Shown here: one piece after another, positions 39,301 to 50,887 of the stretch | Layout: every line of letters starts with the position of its first letter | Numbering within the stretch: the first letter of the stretch is position 1 | Origin: Petrosia ficiformis | Taxonomy: Eukaryota; Porifera; Demospongiae; Haplosclerida; Petrosiidae | Direction: 5' to 3' | Assembly: GCA_947044365.1 (NCBI GenBank) | Contig: OX345642.1 | Coordinates: 5,480,007 to 5,544,006, forward strand | Length of the DNA: 64,000 nucleotides | Translations under genes and position numbers: made by a program | The notes under the pieces: model-generated | The model's input: only the letters and a program-made list of their open reading frames with translations | What the model was told of the DNA's origin: nothing | The model's database searches: none

Positions 39301-42300
39301 TCTTTGGGTCAAGGTGTGCTATATAAGCTATCAAAAACACTAACCTGATGTAAATTGTTTGATTAACCCTTGCCTGCATAAGCAGAGTGGAGGATTACTT
39401 TACTTGTTTTATCTGTCTGACTGTGTGTCTCTGTTCTGCAGACACTATACATGTAGTATAAAAAGCACAAATGTATGGGACTATGAAGTTAATAAAAATT
39501 GCAAAACACATAATTTTTTTTAGGAGTTGAATATAATTATAATAGCTGTACAGATTGTATATGTATGCAGATAGTATCTTTGTTTGTGAATAATGTTCTT
39601 GAAGTGTTGCTGGCAGTGCCATATTGATTATAGATTGATAGTTGATTTTGTTGGTTATCTGCAATCACGTAAAGTACTGATTGAATTATCATGTGTATAA
39701 ATATGTTTGTCTATCAAAAGAAGTGTTAATCTAAAAACAGTTTATTGATTTTGCATTTAGACTTTCATTTTCCATGTTGACTTTGTAAAGGTAATCAGTT
39801 TGTCTTCTGAGAAAAACACAGGACATTCAAAAGGAATAAGATTATTAATTATATATATAATTATATATATAAATTATGAATCGGTTGTTATTGTTTCATT
39901 TAGTATATTAATTATTTATCTAATCTCTTTATAGACACAGTATTCCGGATGTTTATCACAAATCAATTTATTTCAAGTTTCTAATGACTTTGCTCACCTC
40001 TACTTAAGAGTACGTTACTACATCCTCTTTAATGCTATGTATAATAATCAATTTTTACATAATAATTAGAACACTCTTTACGGTGTGTTAACGCACTGTA
40101 AAGAATGTTCTAAAAAGACCTAGTGCCTATCAATTGACATTCCTAGCATCTTCACAGGTATGTTGTTTAAAACATGAACAGGTGACTAGTATACAAAAAA
40201 ATACAATAGTAGGCCTGTGTGATAGCAGGCCTGCTCCTTCCTACGAGATACAACAGGTCATATATTACTGGTGCGATATATCATATACATATAAAATTTA
40301 CTATACTGCATTTAAACCAGAGCTACACATATACTATATGCTATCACACTCTAAGCCTGCCCATATTAATTGACTTGCTTATGTTCATCTTAGTTTATGT
40401 CAAGTATATTAATTGTAATAAATTTCTTGTGCTATACCTTTTCTTGACTTATCCTATGTATTATGTAATCGATAGAAAACATCTACATGTCTATTAAAAG
40501 AATAATTATAATAATTATGCAAGTATAGTATCTATACATAGCTATGAATTCATTTAGATGAGATGTTTCTATCAAGTGGATATTAGTGGTGATACAGTTG
40601 ATATCATGTCTCCTTGGAGTGATGCAGTGAACTTCTCAAGAGTTACAGTCACTGAAACAACCAGTTCTGTGTCTTCTGAATTGCTATCCTCTTCTATTCT
40701 TCATTCTGTTTCATCTTCCTCTTTTTCTCAATTACTATTCTCATCTTCTCTTGTTACCTCGTCTTCACTTACAAATAGTGATAGTAATTCGGTTGTTATG
40801 AGCCAGTCCACTGAGTCCAGTAGTTATAACACATTCGGTGAGTAATTACATATTGTTAAAAGTACTTATAATTATTAACTGGGTGTATGTAAGTGAGTGT
40901 CTGTTCAGTACCTGATTTACAATTAGAAACATCTCCTGTTAAATTATCATTGTCAGATAAAATTTTATTTTCAATTTTTTACATTGGGAAGTTCAAAATG
41001 GATGTTTTTCTCTTTTTGTTAATTTATGTACTATAGCATCAAACAGTGAATCTACTGTCATATCTACTGCATCAAAAGACGATGTCATATCTACTACATC
41101 AAAGGACGATGTCATATCTACTACATCAAAGGACTACGTCAGTTCTACTCCATCAATGGATCATGTCACTTCTATTTCATTAACAAATCCAGAAGGAATT
41201 GGCAATGCTGGAACAGGTAATATTATTATGAATCCACTTACCAGTGCTTGAAATAATGTCCAACAATTGGCCAATGAAAATTTGCTTTTGTCTGGATAAA
41301 TTGTCTGATTAGTTATGAGAATAATACAACAAGATAAGTACAGTAACCTCACAGTGAGGTCAGTTATTAGTCATAGCCTAGTGGGCTACTTCTACATGTA
41401 TTATCTCATAAGTCATAAAGGGATCTAATGCTTGTTTTGTGAGACTTATTTTCCAGACAAAATTCACAACTTGCTAGTCAAATATTGTTTTGTCTAGATG
41501 TTCTGCTGGACACTTTCAAAAACTACTAAGAGCACTGCTTACGTTTTAACGTGATTCTTATATCTATCAATTCATCTTTCTTTCAAACCTGACATTATGC
41601 ATATTGTTTTTGAGCTATTCTTAATGTTTTTCATCTACACTATTTTCTTGTACCTAATAGATCAGGCTACACTTACTCCTGTTTGGATTGTAATTCCCAT
41701 TTTTATTGTTTTAATACTTGTGGCTGTAGTTGTCATCATATGTATCATTGGTTGTATCGTATTTGTCAAGAGTAGGAGATTCAGAAGACGTTTCAAAACA
41801 TTTTCTGAGGAAATGGATTCAGTAAGGCTTTATATAAATTATTAAGAATTGCTTGTTGAAATAGAAAATTGTTATTGTAATAATGATACATCAATAATGA
41901 AATCAGTAATCAGTATTGGTCATTTCTGGCCATTTTTGAGTATTAGTATCTGCTAGTCTTGAGTGATGTACATGTATGTACTAATAATGTCATATTCTTG
42001 ATATAGAATAATTGAAAGCTTTTTGATTCCCGTAAAAAAATACTTATTGAACTAGATATAGTATGTAGATATCTAAATTCATCAGCGTGGTGATTTGTAG
42101 TGTTTTACATAGGGATTAGAACTAGTGCTGGGATCATTAATCCATCCATTAATCAATTGATATTGAAAATTCTTCTGATTATTGATTGTAAGTCTGTGAT
42201 ATCGATTATGCATCAAAAGACATACTTTTAATGTACAATATGGAAATGACAGGAAGCTTTTTTGATCATCAAATGTGAGGAGTTTCCAACATTAATTGAA

Positions 42301-45300
42301 TTATTTGGCCTAATTACTTTTGCTGATTTCAGAATCTCAACCGATTCCCAGCACTAATTAAAACCCTTCCTGAAAGCCTAAGTACCATTCGTAAAACAGA
42401 TATTTACCATTTTTCACCTTCTTGGTATACTAACTATAGAAAAACCAATTTTAGTAGAGACCACACAAATTAAATTAAAATTGTTACTAAATTTAAAAAA
42501 ATTCCAAATTTCTGGGGAACACACACTGACTATTGGTTTATCAGAATTACACATCGATTTAAAACTCACAAGTGTTGAAATACTTTAATTTTATACTTCA
42601 TTTTACTTTATTACAGTATTCAAATCAGGAGATCGCACCATTTTTTAAAGGAAGAAGTAGCAGTTCTCATATTTCACCAGAGTTATTATCTACTAATATT
42701 TTAGAAACTCATTTCATGGATGAATGGGAACTTCCTGCAAAATGTGTCATAATTAATCAGCACTTAGGCGAAGGGTGTTTTGGAGAGGTATTTAAAGGTG
42801 TGATAAGAGACTTTACAAGTCCTCATCTCATGTCATATTTGAGGCAAAACAAACAGAAATATGTGGCAATAAAAGTACTGAAAGGTAAATGTTACTTACT
42901 AATGACGTACTGATAAGAGATTTTACCAATATTTCGAAAAACTGATAGTTATATACCGGTCATTACTTCATATAAGGATAGTATAGTAGCTATATTACCT
43001 AGTATGATACTTATACAAATATACAATAATTTCATGGTTAAGTAAGTACTGATATACTTATAACAATGTCAGTACTCCTAACATTATAATATACCAATAG
43101 TTGATACCAATCCGATATTATATCTATATCTACCTTCTGGTTTCTGATTCCTTTAAAGAAAATGAGCATTTTCTGAATAATAATGAATATCATAAAAGCG
43201 ATTAATGTCATATTCACAATACTAGTACACTCGTTAAATAACCAATACCATTAATGGCCGATAATGACCAATACTGAGTATCGATCTGATTATCTATGAA
43301 AAGCAGTATTAATGAATGATTCATTCTCCAATTGCAGAAAATGCTTCAAATCAAGACAGGAATGATTTTCTGAAAGAAATCGAGCTGATGAAGAAGATAG
43401 CAGAGGGAAGTAATCCTCATGTTGTGAATATGATTGGAGCAGTAACTCTACAGGAGCCCATGTGTGTTGTGACTGAATTTGTTGAATATGGAGATCTTTT
43501 GAGCTATTTGAGAGCTTATAGAAAAAAGGTTAGCTAATACTAAGAGACGGCATAATAATAGTTATTATATTTAAATAACTTTGTGATAGATGCGTCTTCA
43601 TAGAAAATCACAACGAAAAACACAAAAAGAAGTTTTCACTGATAATAAGGTAAAATTGTCTAGTAGGTTACTTGCATGTCGTCAATACAGTAAACTATGT
43701 ACATTATTGTTACCATGATGTTACTATGTAATAATGTATGTATTATATTTAACATATGTATTATATTTAACATATATGTTTAAGATCGTGGTTTATAGCT
43801 TCCCAGTTTTCCCGGCATAGTAGTAGATACTGTAATTATGGTATATAGTATAAAGGTTACTCATGTTCACCATGACCTCAGAAAATGTTCATAACTTTAG
43901 TTTGGAATGACCAATGGTCTTTTCCTGTACCATATTGTTATAGTCATCCTTTCCATTCTTTTAAATCCATTTCTTCATTCAGTATAATCATGCATTAACT
44001 TTATGACATTAAACTATACACTATTATCAATGGTGTTGAATCAGCCAGTCATGCAGGACATTGTCCGATAAATCTATTGAATGTCCAGTAAATTGAAACT
44101 GCACTATATACAGAGTATATGGGGAGCAGGACAAGAGTGGTGAAAATAGGTCAAAATGTCCGGTAGTCAGCTCAATGTTTCCACACCCCTGACTATTATT
44201 ACATATAAAATCATCACATCTTTATTTTAGGTCATTGTGAATTTGAACAGGCTTTAGTGTGTGCAGGCTATAAATTACAGTATGGATATATAGCCTTTTT
44301 TATATAATCCCATGCTAGGAATTATACCTCAGCAATAGACTGCATACATAATCTTCAACTATAACATACAACTAATTACTAGTACACTTTATTATGATTT
44401 TGTTTTGAATTAATCAGCAGCTTGATGAAGATGAAAGAGATGTAGAGGTTGATCCATATATAGACCTAGGAGAGATTGAATCTGTGGATCTTGTTTCATT
44501 TGCTTATCAAATCTCATCTGGAATGGTAAAAATTATACAGTTTTTATGATTTAACTATTACTGGATTAAATCATTGATTATAGGAGTATTTAGCTAGTCT
44601 GAGTATTGTACACAGAGATTTAGCATGCCGTAATGTGTTAGTTGGAGATGGTAAAATGCTCAAAATAACGGATTTTGGGTTGTCAAGAAAAATCAGTTAT
44701 GATAGTGCCTATGTAAAAGCTACAAAGGGACAGCTACCTCTGAAATGGATGGCTATTGAGTCTATTGTGGATCGTGAATTCACAACCGCATCAGATGTGT
44801 GGTCTTTTGGAATCACACTCTGGGAAATTGGGACATTAGGTAAGAAAATCTTTTTCGTATATTTAGAAATCTTATTCTCTAGCTTACGTTTGAATTTAGA
44901 ATATTGCTACGGCTGCTATTCTGATGGCTATGAGCATTTCCACAATGAATGTCTGTAGGAAATGTCAAACCACACTATCACATATTAGAAAGAAAGTTTA
45001 CATTGGTTGGGTTGGTTGAATGGAATTACCATTCAATTTGTGCTGTTTTAAGTTAATCCTAAACCCTAGAACCAATGCACATCCATTGCTGTAGTAGTGT
45101 TGTTTAGTATGACAATAATGACCACTTTTAGTTGTAGCTATAGTAGTTAAGTTATACATGTTGCTAATTAACTAAAATAATATTCACTAGTTTTAGTTAA
45201 CTAACAAAAAGTGGCCTTTTTTCATTTTATTTAGTTATAGCTATTACAGTAGACCTGTAATTTAGTTATAGTTTAGTTAACTAAAAGGAGTTTTAGTTAT

Positions 45301-46113
45301 AGTTATAGCTCACTAAAACAACACCATGCTATAGGAATAGTCAGTTAACAAAAGCTTGTAAATACATGTATAGCTAGATTATTGAAATTTTAACGTATCC
45401 ACATCATCTATATCTTTTCACATTTAAACAGGTGGCTATCCTTACCCAACTATTAGTAATCAAGATCTATTGACATATTTGTCGGAAGGTTGTCGAATGG
45501 AAAAACCACAAAATTGTTCTCAGGAAATGTAAGTCTTATTTTATATGTGTAACATATCATCATTATACATAATATTCTCGTTAGCTACCAGATTATGTTG
45601 GATTGTTGGAACGAAGAGCCACAAAATAGGCCAAAATTTACAAATTTAAGGCACCAATTTGATGTGATGTTGTCCAAACAGAAAAACGCATATGATCTAT
45701 ACATTGACTTGGCAGTAAACGAAAAAGAGAAATGTTATGAACAGAAGCTTCTTTCCCCGTATCCTCCAGTGCCAAACAATTCACACCAAAGCTTTGATGC
45801 TAACTCAGACAAACTGCCAGAACAATGTATAAATGTGAATGGCTCAACAAATGTGTATGTTGATAGTCCAACACATTCGTCTTTTCAAGAAGCTGGTGTG
45901 AATATTACACAAATGAATACTTCTCCAACCAATGGAACAATGCTGGGTAGTAGTCCAAGCGGAATTTCTCTCCCTCTGCCTAGCTTAACCCTTATGGCAA
46001 ATACCAGGATTCGTGCTTTCAGTAACTCAAATGTCAGTCCTAGTCACGATACTCGTATTAAAAGAAGTTCTCTTCCAAGCAGCAGTTACTCAACAACAAT
46101 TACTCAACCGTAG
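36355..46113 (+). CDS. receptor tyrosine kinase, 17 exons, 985 aa
   Basis: Exons: 36355-36456, 36523-36568, 36624-36668, 36727-36905, 36958-37026, 38188-38499, 39935-40009, 40558-40837, 41037-41216, 41661-41821, 42617-42884, 43338-43528, 43590-43649, 44418-44525, 44584-44839, 45432-45528, 45585-46113. All introns are GT-AG with matching phases and sum to 2958 nt. It encodes a hydrophobic signal peptide (about 1-27), an FN3-like ectodomain (about 65-305; a typical end [10 protein letters not shown]), a Ser/Thr-rich stalk with 9-residue repeats (about 310-425), one transmembrane helix (about 438-465) and a kinase. The kinase has Gly loop GEGCFGEVF (534-542), K569, HRDLACRN (702-709; usual motif is HRDLAARN), DFG (722-724), PLKWMAIES and DVWSFG, so it should be active. 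A kinase insert and a 145-residue tail carry tyrosines. A signalling receptor of the plasma membrane; its ligand and subfamily are not identifiable by eye. Confidence 0.93.
37607..37987. mobile_element. hAT-like MITE (TAGGGCTGG family) in intron 5
   Basis: Ends TAGGGCTGGAATGGATCC and GGGCATTCGATCCAGCCATA, flanked by CTAATTAT and ATAATTAT. It lies within an older copy of the TAGTGTTGTTTTAGT family (about 37.43-38.05 kb). Confidence 0.6.
38681..38911. repeat. 80-bp tandem repeat, almost three copies, in intron 6
   Basis: Units start AGACTCAAATTA-TGTAC at 38681, 38761 and 38841. The second and first are nearly identical; the third is slightly shortened. Confidence 0.93.
42123..42356. mobile_element. 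hAT-like MITE (TAGTGCTGGGA family) in intron 10
   Basis: Ends TAGTGCTGGGAT and ATTCCCAGCACTA with flanks ATTAGAAC / ATTAAAAC, an 8-bp target duplication with one mismatch. Confidence 0.75.
43040..43305. mobile_element. hAT-like MITE (TAGTGATGCACCAATA family) in intron 11
   Basis: Shares TATATCTACCTTCTGGTTTC and the following 150 bp with the copies at 1.5 and 18.5 kb; ends decayed. Confidence 0.5.
45095..45326. mobile_element. hAT-like MITE (TAGTGTTGTTTTAGT family) in intron 15
   Basis: Ends TAGTGTTGTTTAGTATGAC and CACTAAAACAACACCA; flanks TGCTGTAG / TGCTATAG form an 8-bp target duplication with one mismatch. Confidence 0.75.
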
Positions 46114-47060
46114 TTGATTAAGTTGGGTACACTTTTTAATATCATATGTCATATACTGTTTACATGTCATTTTGTGAATAAGTAATGTGTTCCCCTATTC
46201 ATTTTTATTTTAATTATAAATTTGTATGATGTATGCTGCACTGAATTTCAATAATTAATTTACTTGATTTATTATTATTATTATTATTAATTTTCCAACT
46301 CCTTTATTAAGTTCATCCTGGGTTACTATGACAACTGTTTACTGTGTTTTGAATTTAGGGTTGCTTTAAGGATAGTTCTATGGGTACAGTTACAAAACAT
46401 GGTCAGGATAACTGCATAATTACAGCAATGAGCATGGTACTCACAATGATGCATGCTGTTCACACATTATAAAGCATTATAACTTACGGATAACTGCCAC
46501 ATGCTACATGGTTGTAATTGAAGGGTTCAGAGGTAAAGTGGGCTAACCCAAAATCAAATACTGGAAATCATCCATAGTGCATAAAAATGCATTAAAAATT
46601 AAGTGTATTCCACTACCAAAATTGAAATATTTTTTGAATTCTTAATTTTTATTTGCCCCCGAAACACATTTTAAGAGTGTTTTCATGTTAACCTCAGTGT
46701 GTTGCTGTTTTGTGGGTTAGACCACTTTACTTCTCAGCCCTTCAATTATAGGCTACACATCTGATATTCTTATTTTTATATGAATATTCTTAATACCTTT
46801 AACGGCAGTATTAAATTACTACATCATTGTAAACAGGCTAACATTTTTGATATTTCAGTGGAAAAAAAACAGTACTAGTGCAATGTCATTTTTCTAGAGA
46901 ATTTAAATTGAAAAGCAGGAACAACATGCATGATCTTGAAGCTAATGGTGGCAACCTTCCTACTATGTCAAGCTCTATCTTCATCAGTTTCTCTGTATAC
47001 AACATTGCATGCTTCCTTACATAATAACTGTTACATATCAAAAATATTCAAACTTCAAAT
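46114..47060. other. 3' flank of the receptor kinase gene
   Basis: No open frame of note. It includes a short TTA repeat (about 46272-46290). I saw no canonical AATAAA close to the stop codon. Confidence 0.5.
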
Positions 47061-47156
47061 AATACTATTATTCTCATTCAAAATTAATATTAAATAAAAC
47101 GTCTACATATATAATGCAAGACGTCCTACTCTAAAAAGAGCATTGTAACTTGGATG

Positions 47157-47954
47157 TCACTGACATTTATCAAGCCAGTCTGATGTTAAATGAATACAAG
47201 AATTGCATTCTTTGATCTTCTCCATTATATCCTTATAATTTGTAATCTTTTCATGTAAAGGTAAAGGGTTTTGTCTTATCGAAACAGCTGATGTAGGACA
47301 AAATTCTAAATTCAAAAATGAAAATATTCTTTCGATTACAACTGTTTGGTCTGCTTCAAGTTCTTCGAATGAAATAAATAAATGTTTACATTTTGGAGAG
47401 ATGAGTGATACAGTTTTTGCACATCTTGCTCTTTCAACATTCATGTAGTTTTTAAACTCCTCCCAGTCAACTTCAATAGCATACTCATTTGCTCTCTTTT
47501 CAGAGTACCAAATGTCTGTTTGGAAAGCAATTTTTAAGGAAACAAATGTTTCCAGAAAGTTCTCTCTGTATGAAACTATCACTGGCGGATTTCTCAAAGC
47601 AGTTAATAGTTTAGCGAAAGATAATTTACAGTATTCCAACTGTTCGTTAAAAATTTTGAAACCCGTAAATGCCAACCAGATTTTCAAAGGAAGCAATTGT
47701 TCTAAAATGTAGTCAATCAGATGATCATCCTTAGCTCCTACTAATTTTCTTTTCTGTATGTCCTCCCTATTCAACAGTTCACCTCTGCATTGAATAGATG
47801 GATGACAGTTCAACAGTTGAACTAACAGAGTTGATCCAGATCGACCAGAACTTAGAATAACGAAAGATTTGTTCATGAAAGGAATCCAGAAGAGAATAGT
47901 CTTAATTCTGGCCAGTACCCACCTCCATAGAGAAAAACCAATCGACATTTTCAT
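47157..47954 (-). CDS. sulfotransferase, single exon, 265 aa
   Basis: PAPS-dependent sulfotransferase family. The sulfate-donor loop is visible as VILSSGRSGST (32-42), followed by LLVQLLNCHP. A second conserved block, ALRNPPVIVSYRENFLETFVS, fits the 3'-phosphate-binding region. Residues 8-27 are hydrophobic with basic residues (FSLWRWVLARIKTILFWIPF), which could be a type II Golgi signal-anchor; this is inference. Starts at ATG 47954 (MKMSIGF); a second in-frame ATG follows two codons later. No introns. Such enzymes move sulfate to sugars, lipids or tyrosines; beside glycosyltransferase genes, a glycan substrate is most likely. The downstream neighbour on the same strand is the end of the receptor kinase gene (convergent). 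The duplicate at 57071-57871 differs at few residues outside the N-terminus. Confidence 0.85.
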   Translation of the reverse strand: MKMSIGFSLWRWVLARIKTILFWIPFMNKSFVILSSGRSGSTLLVQLLNCHPSIQCRGELLNREDIQKRKLVGAKDDHLIDYILEQLLPLKIWLAFTGFKIFNEQLEYCKLSFAKLLTALRNPPVIVSYRENFLETFVSLKIAFQTDIWYSEKRANEYAIEVDWEEFKNYMNVERARCAKTVSLISPKCKHLFISFEELEADQTVVIERIFSFLNLEFCPTSAVSIRQNPLPLHEKITNYKDIMEKIKECNSCIHLTSDWLDKCQ

Positions 47955-48036
47955 AAAATTAATAATTAATAGGCCCTAGATCTAGTTATAATATATAATT
48001 ATTATTAAACGTTTATTAATTTTGGATGGAAAATAA

Positions 48037-50590
48037 TTAGAAATAAACTTTTAAAGGTACACTTGCAGGCCATCCTTGTCGCATATGATAGACATAAAAA
48101 TTAACTCTTTGCTCTTCTACTTGTTTATTATAGTATAGTGCAACACTCTTGTCTTCTGCACAAGGTGTGGAACAGAAGATGCCTGTAGCTTGGAATTTCC
48201 ATAGAGAGACTTTCAAATGATGTGAAAGTACAAAAGACATCCAATAATCATCAACTAAGATGTAATCAGGACTAGGAAGATCAAACGAGCTGAGTTCCAA
48301 CAGTAAGAATTTAGGAATTAAGCAGTTATCTGCATGCACGAAGTGTATCTATAGTTAGAAAATAATAATCCGAGCTATATACATATATTAACAATTAGGT
48401 GTTAGTACAAATGTGCATGAACACATGTATTTGGTGTGATAAATCTTGTAGCCCTTGAATCATAAAACAGAATAAATTATTAATGTTTCAATTATATAAT
48501 AGTGAAATGTGTAAGCTCTCAATGTTTGAGAGAAGGACATTATAAGAAATTGAGCAATAGATGTTATGCTACTATATATAATGTACAAAATATATTTAGG
48601 TATATTATATATGGTGTTAATTCACTGTAAAAAAAACTCATTATTATGTTTCTAATTGAAAGTAAAAATGTACTCTCCATAACTGCATACAGGTTATGTA
48701 GTGAACAGTATGTCACCATTCAGTTCACTACATTGACACAGTATCTGAAACAGACATGCATGGAGTTTGACTGCCAACATAATGTTTAACAACATTATAG
48801 ATGAATGGAAACATGTGTCTGATATATAAAACCAAACTAATTCACTGAAACAACTTGTAGCTTTTTACAGCGTTGAATAGAGACCTTTGTCTTATCACAA
48901 AGGCAGAGGTCATTATTATGCCTATTATGCATAATATTATATAAACAAATCAGATAATTATTGGCTGATCAAGCTTGTTTCACAACTTTTATTACAACCA
49001 CAAACACTCCCTGTCACAGCTGTCCTACAGAGTCAGCAAAAGAACAAACGTTCATGCACTACAGCTGGTGGTTGTATCATTGTAAACAGTTGTATGAATT
49101 CACTGAAAATATAAATGACACAGCTTAATTACCTCCCTGTCTTCGTGATTTTCATCACAGAACTTCATATTTTCATACTCATCCCAGAATTTGTGTGGTT
49201 CTTCTTCGTTTAGGTGGTGTTGTGCAAACACATGCCCACGACAGCATAGTACTACTCTTGGACCGTATGTTTTGTACTTTGAAATGAAAGTGGATATATA
49301 GCTGGTGTTTGGAACTACATCATCATCACAAATCAGAAGAATTTCGCTGCGCATTAGTTTTGGGACTGCAAGTCGTATTATGCAGTAGTAGTTCTCTGAA
49401 GACTGGATCAGTCTCATATTTAAATCTTGCATATATGGAGCAGCAATACTGGTTACTTCATTTTGAGTTTCAAAGTTGTTGTTCCATAAAATGATTTCAA
49501 AACTACCGCGAAAATCTTGTTTCTTAAAACATTGTAGCAAATGTTGTAGGTTATATACTCGTTTGTATGAGCAAATTACTACAGTAAGGTCAAACTGAGG
49601 GAATTTGATTTGATCAGGGTCAGTCTGCTGACTAGAAGGTAAGGGAAGACAACGATATATTGATGAACTGATGAAACTTTCTAGAAAGCTTTCACGAGTC
49701 AAACGTTGTTTTATAGGATGTAATTTCATGTATTCACTGGCTTGTAATAGCCTTTCGCTATCTTGCAGTAAAGCAGCAGCATCCTCCAAGGTGTCATAAA
49801 AAAGTGGATAATCTTTTCCCAAATATTCTTCTACCCCTGGAAGTCTGTTCACAACTAGAGGTGTATTCCTACCTAAGCACTCTATTACAGTTGTATTGGC
49901 AGGCGCATCATATAAGCTGAGAAATACAATGCTCGAACTCAGCAATTCATCGTAATATTCGTCTGAGACTCTTTCGTTATGCAATGTTACGCTAGCATTG
50001 GTTTTTAGGTTTATTCGTTGCTTTTGACAGTCAAGCAATTTCTCAAAATTAACATCTGGAGCTTTCAGCAAGTATTTCATGTATCCATTTGGTATTTTAA
50101 GATCGTAAAATGACTGGTAGTTGCGAAGAAATTCACCAATGAATAGCACTCTTTTTTTTTCTAGTTGATGAAACTGTTCCCAACAAAAAGCTTTACTGTC
50201 GGGAAATGGGGTCATTGGGTATAGAACACAAACTACTGGTACAGCTTGACGTAAATGTGCCAATAGGTACTCTTTCACAACACTAGATAAAACAAATAGC
50301 CCACGACAGTTATCCAGCGATTTCAAAAAGTGTGCGTTATTTACTAAGCGGTGAAGATCTGGATAATAAAAATAATTGTTTTCAGGAACTTGGTGAACAA
50401 ATCCAATCCATGGTTCTTCAATCGCTGTATCGTTTACTATCCATTCTTCGATAGCACTGACACAAAGAATACCATCTGGTGCATATAACTTTTCTAAAGT
50501 TTCAAAGGCATATGACCATCCTCCTCTGTGATGTTCCCATTTGGTCGGTTCATTCTCAAATTTAATTTTTCGACGCAATTGACAAGTCAT
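48037..50590 (-). CDS. two-domain glycosyltransferase (GT-B-like plus GT-A), 589 aa
   Basis: Coding exons 50590-49133 (1458 nt) and 48348-48037 (312 nt), joined in phase 0 (GAG/GTAATT donor, CTAACTATAG acceptor). A 5' non-coding exon ending at 50764 (AG/GTATGT) probably precedes the ATG, which lies directly after a TTTCATAG acceptor. Residues 1-320 resemble a GT-B sugar transferase: RVLFIGEF (147-154), then SIVFLSLYDAPANTTVIECLGRN (from 220) and a PGVEEYLG segment like the donor site of GT4 enzymes. Residues 333-589 are a GT-A domain: LTVVICSYKR (335-344), metal-binding DDD (422-424) and VDD (518-520). It should transfer activated sugars, possibly two kinds. No signal peptide is obvious, so a cytosolic action on a lipid- or nucleotide-linked acceptor is possible. 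It is 82 bp upstream of the sulfotransferase on the same strand. Confidence 0.85.
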
Positions 50591-50887
50591 CTATGAAAAA
50601 GTTTATATATAAATTATATATATAATTACAATAATTATATATAATATACTGTCAGCAAGATATAATAATAATCTACTATCTAAATTGTGAATGTTAGTTA
50701 GTTCAGTAAAACAATTATACAATCATAAATAATTATTGCATGCAATAGATATACGTTACATACCTAAACTTATAGAACCGCAGTAAGTCTCGCACACTTG
50801 AAGTTGAATAACGGTAATAAGTGGTTGTTCAATTACGTATATATATATACTCCAAACCACACCACACCCCGTACAGATCTAATAATC
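50591..50887. promoter_or_regulatory. shared divergent promoter region
   Basis: Fewer than 300 bp separate the ATG codons of the minus-strand glycosyltransferase and the plus-strand aminotransferase. A conserved donor (AG/GTATGT, minus strand at 50763) marks a 5' non-coding exon of the glycosyltransferase. The two transcripts must therefore start within about 100 bp of each other, near 50.80-50.87 kb, suggesting co-regulation. I see no clear TATA box; the TATATATATA at about 50840 is a candidate only. Confidence 0.5.

Larger units (their letters stand above)
47061..50835 (-). repeat. gene-bearing segmental duplicate, unit 1
   Basis: Carries a sulfotransferase and a glycosyltransferase that recur almost identically at 56977-63070 in the same orientation. 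Similarity starts near TAATACTATTATTCTCATT and ends just past the 5' non-coding exon of the glycosyltransferase (GTTGAATAA...AAGTGGTTGT). Confidence 0.9.

Noticed and set aside
50798..50887. Longer N-terminus for the aminotransferase (441 aa)
   Set aside because: It would start at TTG in promoter DNA; the first ATG at 50888 matches the family length.
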